DNA from: Planctomycetota bacterium | Lineage (GTDB): Bacteria; Planctomycetota; Phycisphaerae; Phycisphaerales; SM1A02 | Length of the DNA stretch: 45,868 nucleotides | Reading direction: 5' to 3' | Assembly (NCBI GenBank): GCA_016872915.1 | Contig: VGYQ01000013.1 | Coordinates: forward strand, 1-45,868 | Part shown: positions 34,488 through 40,270 of the stretch, piece by piece | How positions within the stretch are numbered: the first letter of the stretch is position 1 | Layout of the letters: each line of letters opens with the position of its first letter | Translations under genes and position numbers: made by a program | Notes under the pieces: generated by a model | Databases searched by the model: none | Seen by the model: only the letters and a program-made list of their open reading frames with translations | What the model was told of the DNA's origin: nothing

Positions 34488-35402
34488 TCAGATGCGGACT
34501 GTTTCGTCGCGCGCGCTCGACCGCTGCGATTCGTGTTGCGGTCCGTGAACGGGCACCGCTTCGACGGTCGCCGAGGTCTTGGATGTCTCCCAGATGCGGA
34601 CTGCTCGAAGATGGAGCCCGCGCACCCGAAGTGGATCTTCCAGCAGTGCGAAGCAGACCGTTGCTATGTTCTCCACGGATGGATTCTGCTCGGCGAACTC
34701 TGGGCAATCCAGATTGAGATTGCGATGATCGAATCGCTCGATCACATGGCGGCAGACTTCCTCTTCGAGTACCGCCATGGACGGTGGATTCGACACGTCG
34801 GCTGAAACGGAGACCTCCACGCGGTAGTTGTGGCCATGCCCGTGGGGCCAGTTGCACTTTCCAAATTGTGTGCGGTTCGCCTCATCGCTCAGCAATGCGT
34901 CATGCATTCGGTGGGAAGCGGCGAACTCGAAGGTCGATGTCACAGTCGTTTGCGTGGCCATGTCCTGTCTCCACACTACCTGATGAAAGGGGGTGATCTT
35001 CCATTGAAGCATGTCAATCGGTCTTCCGAGCGCAGCTGCGATTCCGCGCGAAAGTTCGTGGATCAGCACAGCAGGTTTTGCGGACGCAGCATCTTCGCGC
35101 ACAAAGAGTGCTGCGCGCAGAATGCGGATCGCCGACGCGCGAACCGCCCGATCCACATCAGCGAGCGTCGCTATGCATCCGTAGTTGCACAGAGGATCAC
35201 CTTGCAAGGAAACCATCAATTCGAACCATGCACCGAGGCGATCGGGGCAGGGGAACGATGCAAATGAGTTGCCTTTGATCGCTGTGTCCATCGCCGCCTC
35301 GCGCCCCACAAAGATCCGAACGGAGCGAGTCAGCATGGCTGTCGCCGTTGTTTCCGCGGACGATCCTGTCGAGACTGGTTGTGGACCTGAATGCGCTTCC
35401 AT
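34488..35402 (-). CDS. Tandem 6-pyruvoyl/6-carboxy-tetrahydropterin synthase (QueD family)
   Basis: This 304-residue protein is about twice the usual PTPS length. The C-terminal half (about 155-290) is a normal domain with FEFAASHRMHD, GKCNWPHGHGHNYRVEV (catalytic Cys and zinc His), IERFDHRNLN and the late Glu in PSVENIA. The N-terminal half (about 23-150) has the same order of strands and helices, as in GAWFELMVSLQGDPL and LADVDRAV, but lacks the zinc histidines and the catalytic cysteine. Members act in queuosine or tetrahydropterin synthesis. Other queuosine genes are absent here. The start could also be the ATG at 35336, as the first 22 residues look unstructured. Confidence 0.88.
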   Translation of the reverse strand: MEAHSGPQPVSTGSSAETTATAMLTRSVRIFVGREAAMDTAIKGNSFASFPCPDRLGAWFELMVSLQGDPLCNYGCIATLADVDRAVRASAIRILRAALFVREDAASAKPAVLIHELSRGIAAALGRPIDMLQWKITPFHQVVWRQDMATQTTVTSTFEFAASHRMHDALLSDEANRTQFGKCNWPHGHGHNYRVEVSVSADVSNPPSMAVLEEEVCRHVIERFDHRNLNLDCPEFAEQNPSVENIATVCFALLEDPLRVRGLHLRAVRIWETSKTSATVEAVPVHGPQHESQRSSARDETVRI

Positions 35403-35416
35403 CGCTAATAAAACTG

Positions 35417-35422
35417 AGGATA
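35417..35422 (-). promoter_or_regulatory. Possible -10 box of the tandem PTPS gene
   Basis: TATCCT on the minus strand lies 14 bases before the ATG at 35402. Confidence 0.3.
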
Positions 35423-35437
35423 GTGGCGATGTGCTGC

Positions 35438-35466
35438 TTGACCAACCACCATTTACGGATTACGCT
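35438..35466 (+). promoter_or_regulatory. Promoter of a probable small RNA
   Basis: TTGACC (35438-35443) and TACGCT (35461-35466) are separated by exactly 17 bases. This is one of only two promoters in the window with both boxes well formed. Transcription would start near 35473, and no open reading frame follows before the terminator. Confidence 0.6.
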
Positions 35467-35472
35467 TCCTGT

Positions 35473-35529
35473 ATTACCAAGCCCCCGGAAGGGCTCGGCG
35501 TGAGGCTTGCCTCCGCCGGGCCTTTTTTT
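35473..35529 (+). ncRNA. Probable short terminated RNA
   Basis: A transcript of about 57 nt would run from the predicted start to the U tract. It contains AGCCC (35480-35484), which can pair with GGGCT (35491-35495), the 5' base of the terminator stem. The RNA therefore has two mutually exclusive folds, as in attenuators. It could be a free small RNA or a short attenuated leader of the lipoprotein gene at 35555. No known family is recognised. Confidence 0.5.
35491..35529 (+). terminator. Strong intrinsic terminator
   Basis: GGCTCGGCG (35492-35500) pairs with CGCCGGGCC (35514-35522), and the stem continues through GAGGC (35502-35506) with GCCTC (35509-35513), with one bulged T. Seven T follow (35523-35529). 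No coding gene on this strand ends before it. Confidence 0.9.
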
Positions 35530-35539
35530 GTTTGCTGTT

Positions 35540-35545
35540 TAGGAT
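35540..35545 (+). promoter_or_regulatory. -10 box of the YdjY-type lipoprotein gene
   Basis: TAGGAT ends 9 bases before the ATG at 35555, giving a leader of about three bases. It lies just after the terminator. Confidence 0.5.
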
Positions 35546-35554
35546 GCTGAAGTC

Positions 35555-36340
35555 ATGAGTGTCCGTTCAGGCGTTTCGGGCAGTTGCATCGTGCTGTGCA
35601 GTGCTTCTGTCGCCGTCTTCATCGGTGGAACGATGTGCGGGTGTGCTGCGCCACGCAGCTCGCCGCCTCCGCCGCAAAGTGCCGAACGTGTGCAGATGGC
35701 GGATGGTCTCTGGGCTGATCGTTCGCGCGGGGAAGTCGTGGTGGATGCCCGTGTCGCTACGCGCGAAGGGTGGCTTGAGCAGCTGGTGTGCAAGGCGGGA
35801 ACGCGCGAGCATGAGTCGCTGCTCGTCGTGGCAATCCGGCCATCGCTTCTTCATGCGGCGCTGCTGTTCGTGGGCGTGCAGCCGGGCACGCCCGGAATCT
35901 GGCGCGAGGAGCAAGGCAAAGACGGCGCGTGGAGCATCGCCTACACGAGTCCAGTTGGAACGCCCGTGGAGGTCGTGGTACGCATTCCAGGTGAATCGGG
36001 CGAGCGCGAGGAGCCACTTTGTCAGTGGGTTCGTGGCACGCGTGAAGTGGGGGGCAAGCTCGTCGAGCAGAGGTTCCCGTGCGATGGCTTCGTCTTCGCG
36101 GGCTCGCACGTGCGTCCAAATCCCCCATCGCTTGGAGCGGGCGAGCACTACGTCGCGGACTACACGGGTTCGATCGTCGGGCTCGTCACCTTCGGCGACG
36201 AGATGATCGCCTTCCGTGAAGTGATCCCAGACCGAGTGGACCTTGCTCCCGCCGTGTGGACGGCCGATACAGCGCGCATCCCGCCCGAGGGCAGTGCGGT
36301 GCAGCTCGTGATTCGCGCCGCGAAGCCGCACCCGCAGTAG
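35555..36340 (+). CDS. YdjY-domain lipoprotein
   Basis: This 261-residue protein has an export signal and lipobox-like GTMCGC at about residues 26-31. Residues of about 50-135 match the YdjY pattern seen in many planctomycete lipoproteins: RGEVVVDARVATREGWLEQL, then GTREHESLLVVAIRPSLLHA and ALLFVGVQPGTP. Function is unknown. The ATG at 35555 is preferred over an out-of-frame ATG at 35559. Its TAG stop forms part of the -10 box for the ABC ATPase gene 10 bases downstream. Confidence 0.8.
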   Translation: MSVRSGVSGSCIVLCSASVAVFIGGTMCGCAAPRSSPPPPQSAERVQMADGLWADRSRGEVVVDARVATREGWLEQLVCKAGTREHESLLVVAIRPSLLHAALLFVGVQPGTPGIWREEQGKDGAWSIAYTSPVGTPVEVVVRIPGESGEREEPLCQWVRGTREVGGKLVEQRFPCDGFVFAGSHVRPNPPSLGAGEHYVADYTGSIVGLVTFGDEMIAFREVIPDRVDLAPAVWTADTARIPPEGSAVQLVIRAAKPHPQ

Positions 36341-36343
36341 GAT
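36338..36343 (+). promoter_or_regulatory. -10 box of the ABC ATPase gene, overlapping a stop codon
   Basis: TAGGAT begins with the TAG stop of the lipoprotein gene and ends 7 bases before the GTG at 36351. Confidence 0.45.
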
Positions 36344-36350
36344 CGGTTGC

Positions 36351-37109
36351 GTGCACGGCGAGCATGCAGCACAGCTGCGCGGCATCTGCAGACGCTACTG
36401 CCATCCCGACGGCACGGTGATGGTCGATGCACTGCGCGGCGTGGACTTGGACATTCCTCGTGGACAGTACCTCGCCATCATGGGTGCATCGGGCTCGGGC
36501 AAGAGCACGCTCATGAACATTCTGGGCTGCCTCGATCGCCCGACCGCAGGTCAGTACCTGCTGGACGGTGAAGATGTCGCGAAACTCAGCGACGAGCAAC
36601 TTTCGCTTGCACGGGGACGGCGCATCGGTTTCGTCTTTCAGGCGTTCAATCTGATCCCCGAACTGAGCGTGCTTGAAAACGTGGAAGTGCCCCTCTTCTA
36701 TCAGGGGCTCGACCGCGCTGCGCGCCGCGCACGCGCGCGGGAGAAGATTGAAATCGTTGGGCTGACGTCGCGCATGACGCACAAGCCATCGGAACTCTCG
36801 GGCGGTCAGCAGCAACGCGCCGCAATCGCGCGTGCGCTTGTGTCGGATCCGTCGATCATCATGGCGGATGAACCCACGGGCAACCTCGACTCCGCGACTG
36901 GCGAGGCGATCCTGGGCGTCCTCGATCGTTTGCACGCACAAGGCCTCACCATCGTGCTGGTCACGCATGATGACCGAATCGCCGAACGCTCGCAGCGAGT
37001 GATACGCCTGAGCGATGGGGTGGTTGTTTCGGATCTCGCCGGTGGTCGCGCTCCATCGGCGAGGCAACACATCCTGAGCGCACCCGCATCTGGCGAAGGT
37101 GGTGGGTAG
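36351..37109 (+). CDS. ABC transporter ATP-binding protein, MacB/LolD type
   Basis: This 252-residue ATPase has Walker A GASGSGKST (45-53), the Q-loop in FVFQAFNLIPELSVLENVEV, the signature LSGGQQQRAAIARAL, Walker B SIIMADEPTGNLDS and the switch histidine in VLVTHDD. NLDSATG and the DGEDVAKLSDEQLS insert place it in the MacB/LolD/FtsE-like group that powers lipoprotein release or macrolide-type export. No permease gene accompanies it in the window, so its membrane partner is elsewhere. ruvC follows after 2 bases, so the two are cotranscribed. Confidence 0.95.
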   Translation: MHGEHAAQLRGICRRYCHPDGTVMVDALRGVDLDIPRGQYLAIMGASGSGKSTLMNILGCLDRPTAGQYLLDGEDVAKLSDEQLSLARGRRIGFVFQAFNLIPELSVLENVEVPLFYQGLDRAARRARAREKIEIVGLTSRMTHKPSELSGGQQQRAAIARALVSDPSIIMADEPTGNLDSATGEAILGVLDRLHAQGLTIVLVTHDDRIAERSQRVIRLSDGVVVSDLAGGRAPSARQHILSAPASGEGGG

Positions 37110-37111
37110 GC

Positions 37112-37588
37112 ATGCGCATTCTCGGCATCGACCCCGGGCTGCAGCGAACGGGCTACGGATGCGTGGACTGCGGACGCGCTGGGACTGTGCAGGTGGTTGA
37201 AGCGGGCATCCTGCGCTTGCAGGCACGCGCGACTGTGGCAGCGCGCTTGGTGGCACTTGAGCACGATCTCACGGAGCTGATTGCTGAACTCCGACCGCAT
37301 CGTGTGGCGGTCGAGCAAGTGTTTGTGCATGCCAAGCATGTCCGTACCGCAGTCATCATGGCGCATGCGCGCGGCGTGATACTGCTCGCAGCCGCACGCG
37401 CCGACATTCCCATCAGCGAGATCGCGCCGACGACGGTGAAGTCCTCGCTGACCGGGAACGGTCACGCCTCGAAGCGGCAGATGCAATTGGCAATCGCCGC
37501 GCGCTGTGGGCTCGCGAAGCCACCCTCGCCCGCGGACGTCGCCGATGCGCTTGCCGTGGCGCTCGCCGATGCGAACCGTCATCGCTGA
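37112..37588 (+). CDS. ruvC: Holliday junction resolvase RuvC
   Basis: RuvC cuts Holliday junctions with RuvAB. The 158-residue protein has the RNase H-fold catalytic residues Asp7 (GIDPGLQRTGYG), Glu68 (VAVEQVFV) and the pair Asp142/Asp145 in ADVADALAVAL. The DNA-contacting segment APTTVKSSLTGNGHASKRQM is also present. The start follows the ABC gene stop by 2 bases, with GGTGGTGGG upstream. No ruvA or ruvB is nearby. trpE begins 28 bases downstream with its own -10 box (TACGCT at 37600-37605). Confidence 0.96.
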   Translation: MRILGIDPGLQRTGYGCVDCGRAGTVQVVEAGILRLQARATVAARLVALEHDLTELIAELRPHRVAVEQVFVHAKHVRTAVIMAHARGVILLAAARADIPISEIAPTTVKSSLTGNGHASKRQMQLAIAARCGLAKPPSPADVADALAVALADANRHR

Positions 37589-37599
37589 CGCCGCGCGGC

Positions 37600-37605
37600 T
37601 ACGCT
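37600..37605 (+). promoter_or_regulatory. -10 box of trpE
   Basis: TACGCT ends 11 bases before the ATG at 37617, predicting a leader of about 5 bases. There is no room for a leader-peptide attenuator. Confidence 0.4.
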
Positions 37606-37616
37606 CCACACCACCG

Positions 37617-39140
37617 ATGAATCCTGTTCGCCTGCACACGCGCCGGATCTTTGGCGATCAACTCACGCCCGTGCTCGCGTATCGTCGCCTCGTCGCGCCG
37701 GACCAACGGAGCGCCCCGAGTTTCCTGTACGAATCGGTGGATCAGGGCGGCGCGATCGGGCGGTACTCGATACTCGGGGCTCAGCCGGTTCTTGAAGTCA
37801 TTGCGCATGGCAATGCCGTCACGCTGCGCGAGCATTCACCAAGCGGCGTGCGCGAAACCAAATCCCACGCCGACGATCCATTCCAATCCGTTCGTGAGGC
37901 GGCGAAGTGGTCTGGCATCGAGCCGATCGGTGAAGTGCCGCCGTGTTTCTGCGGCGGCTGGGTCGGCATGGTCGGCTTCGATGCCGTGCGGTGGCTGGAA
38001 CCCGGCAAGCTGCCCTTCGCACGGGCGCCTCGCGACGACCGCGGACTGCCCGACCTGCATGTGGCGCTCTACCGCGATGTGGTCATCTTCGATCACGCCA
38101 CCAAGGTCGTTCACCTCGTGTGCGCGCAACTGCCTCACGAGACGCGCAGCGGTCCGTCCGCACTCGACGCACTGGAAACACGACTCACCACACCGATGCC
38201 GCCGCTCGCCAGCGGGCGCGTTGATCTCGATATCTCTGCGCGACCGAATGAGGTGGTCCAGAGCGTGACCCAGCGTGGCGACTTTGAGGCTTCCGTACGG
38301 CGCGCGGTCGAGTACATCGCGGCAGGGGATGCCTTCCAAGTCGTGCTCAGCCAGCGGTTCGTGCGCAGCAGTGCCGTCGATCCTTTTGATGTGTACCGCG
38401 CGCTCCGTATCGTCAATCCGAGCCCGTATCAGATCTATCTGCAGGCGCAGGACTGCATCTTGGTGGCGGCGAGCCCCGAGATTCTTTGCCGAACGCGTGG
38501 ACGCGATGTCGTGAGCCGCCCATTGGCGGGCACGCGTCGCCGTGGACGCACGCACGACGAGGACGTGGCGCTCGCGCATGAACTCCTCGCCGATGACAAG
38601 GAGCGCGCGGAGCACACGATGCTTGTTGACCTTGCTCGGAACGATCTCGGACGCGTGAGCGATGCAGGATCGGTGCAGGTCACGCGTTCCATGGAGATCG
38701 AACGCTTCTCGCATGTGATGCATATCTCTTCGACCGTGACGGGGCGTCTGCGCACCGAAGTCGATGGGTGGGATGCGCTTCGCGCCGCACTGCCGGTCGG
38801 CACGGTCAGCGGTGCGCCGAAGGTTCGTGCCATCGAGATCATCGATGAACTGGAACCCGTACGTCGCGGACCTTACGCAGGCGGGATCGGCGGCATCGGT
38901 TGGTTGGGCGATGTCGACATGGCGATCGCACTGCGCATGATGGTGATCCCGGTTCCGCCTGAAGCGGACCGCGCGCCCGCGGGGTCTGTGCAGTGGCAGT
39001 ATCACCTGCAGGCTGGCGCGGGAGTCGTTCTCGACAGCGATGCCGCGCGCGAGTGGGAAGAGACCGCGAACAAGGCCGCAGCCCTTGCACGGGCAATCGA
39101 TCTTGCAGAGAGCGCGTGGTCTGCTCGGACTCCGCGGTAG
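37617..39140 (+). CDS. trpE: Anthranilate synthase component I
   Basis: TrpE converts chorismate and ammonia to anthranilate. The 507-residue protein has the N-terminal feedback-site-like FLYESVDQGGAIGRYSILG. The chorismate-binding domain has SRPLAGTRRRGRTHDED, KERAEHTMLVDLARNDLGRV, IERFSHVMHISSTVTG and LPVGTVSGAPKVRAIEIIDE. The Ala in PLAGT favours anthranilate synthase over aminodeoxychorismate synthase, which usually has PIKGT. ATG at 37617 begins the homology. The longer frame from 37506 overlaps ruvC and is discarded. Its amidotransferase partner is probably the gene at 3084. Confidence 0.94.
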   Translation: MNPVRLHTRRIFGDQLTPVLAYRRLVAPDQRSAPSFLYESVDQGGAIGRYSILGAQPVLEVIAHGNAVTLREHSPSGVRETKSHADDPFQSVREAAKWSGIEPIGEVPPCFCGGWVGMVGFDAVRWLEPGKLPFARAPRDDRGLPDLHVALYRDVVIFDHATKVVHLVCAQLPHETRSGPSALDALETRLTTPMPPLASGRVDLDISARPNEVVQSVTQRGDFEASVRRAVEYIAAGDAFQVVLSQRFVRSSAVDPFDVYRALRIVNPSPYQIYLQAQDCILVAASPEILCRTRGRDVVSRPLAGTRRRGRTHDEDVALAHELLADDKERAEHTMLVDLARNDLGRVSDAGSVQVTRSMEIERFSHVMHISSTVTGRLRTEVDGWDALRAALPVGTVSGAPKVRAIEIIDELEPVRRGPYAGGIGGIGWLGDVDMAIALRMMVIPVPPEADRAPAGSVQWQYHLQAGAGVVLDSDAAREWEETANKAAALARAIDLAESAWSARTPR

Positions 39141-39152
39141 AGGGCGGAGCGC

Positions 39153-40133
39153 TCACGACTGCTCGTCGGCAAGCGGAAGAGGGTCATCATTGTCATCGTC
39201 GCCGCGCGCAGGGCGCGGATGCTCGGGCGGTCGCACAGGGCGCTTCAACTGCTGGTCGAGCACGGCACGAGCCAACGCATCGTCTCGGTCTCGGTCCGCT
39301 GCTCGTCGCCGCGCGCGTTCACCCTCGCGCAGGGCCGATGCGGCATCCTCAAGAATCTCGCGCGTCAGGATCAGCGACGCGATGCCGGCAAGGCAGCCGC
39401 CGACAAAGAGGATCACCGCGCCCACCGTCACCCACTCGAATTGAGGCGGCAACTTCGGGAGCAGTCGTGTGAGCAACAGTGGCTGCACGAGCGCCGCAGA
39501 CGCAAGCGAAACAGCCGTTACAAGCCCGAGATGTTTCGATGGTTCGCGCTCGCCTTCACCCATGATCAGCCGTAATCCAATTTGGGCAGTGGCGAGATTC
39601 GCAAGTGCAATCAGCGGTACCCATGCGCACTGCAGCAGCACGAGGAGCCACTCAAAGAGCGCAGGCACTTGAGCGAAGGACACCAGCACCAGCAGGAACC
39701 CACCTGCAGCAGCGACAGCCAACTCTGCACGCGCAAATAGCCACCCACGCTCCGCCCACTCGCTTGACGCGTCCCAGACACGTCCATCCTCCTGCCTGAG
39801 TTGCCAGATCGTCAGACAGCGTGCTGCGCTCCCAATAGTCAGGAGCAGCCAGAGCAGCGTTCCCGGTCCCGGTAGCCCAACGCAACCAAGCCACAGTGGC
39901 AGCGTCCAGAGGAGATTGCGGCGGATGCGGTCGAGTGCGAGCACGGACTGGCCCACCACCGAGTCGCTGTACTGATCTGGATTGGCCAAGTTCCGAGACC
40001 GTAGCGATCGCACAATCGATGCGCGCGACACCTTGCGTCCGCACTCAGGGCAGTTCAGTGCGCTGCTGCCTCGGAGGTCGTACCCGCAGTCGGGGCAGGG
40101 CACGGGTTCATCGTGGATCACTGGATGAGGCAT
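39153..40133 (-). CDS. Zinc-ribbon multi-span membrane protein
   Basis: This 326-residue protein begins with a zinc ribbon (PCPDCGYDLRGSSALNCPECG, trimmed here to CPDCGYDLRG and CPECG), a motif seen on many Phycisphaerae membrane proteins. Around six hydrophobic segments follow between about residues 75 and 265, then a charged Arg/Asp-rich C-terminus of about 50 residues. I do not recognise a function. ATG at 40133 is preferred; a GTG at 40172 would add 13 residues. The gene is convergent with trpE (12 bases apart) and divergent from the S41 peptidase gene. Confidence 0.72.
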   Translation of the reverse strand: MPHPVIHDEPVPCPDCGYDLRGSSALNCPECGRKVSRASIVRSLRSRNLANPDQYSDSVVGQSVLALDRIRRNLLWTLPLWLGCVGLPGPGTLLWLLLTIGSAARCLTIWQLRQEDGRVWDASSEWAERGWLFARAELAVAAAGGFLLVLVSFAQVPALFEWLLVLLQCAWVPLIALANLATAQIGLRLIMGEGEREPSKHLGLVTAVSLASAALVQPLLLTRLLPKLPPQFEWVTVGAVILFVGGCLAGIASLILTREILEDAASALREGERARRRAADRDRDDALARAVLDQQLKRPVRPPEHPRPARGDDDNDDPLPLADEQS

Positions 40134-40214
40134 GTCAAAAGGGGGGCAGCGCTGTGGATCGGACAATCGCACGGATTTCTGACGTCTCCGTTTGAACTGC
40201 CGCTGCGGAATCAG

Positions 40215-40222
40215 ACTATAAC
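40215..40222. promoter_or_regulatory. Overlapping divergent -10 boxes (zinc-ribbon and S41 genes)
   Basis: ACTATAAC reads as TATAAC (40217-40222) toward the S41 gene and as TATAGT (40220-40215) toward the zinc-ribbon gene. Both genes would have untranslated leaders. Confidence 0.5.
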
Positions 40223-40270
40223 TTCCAAGCGTTGGCTCGAACCATCCGTCCCATACCTATGGAAGACTGC

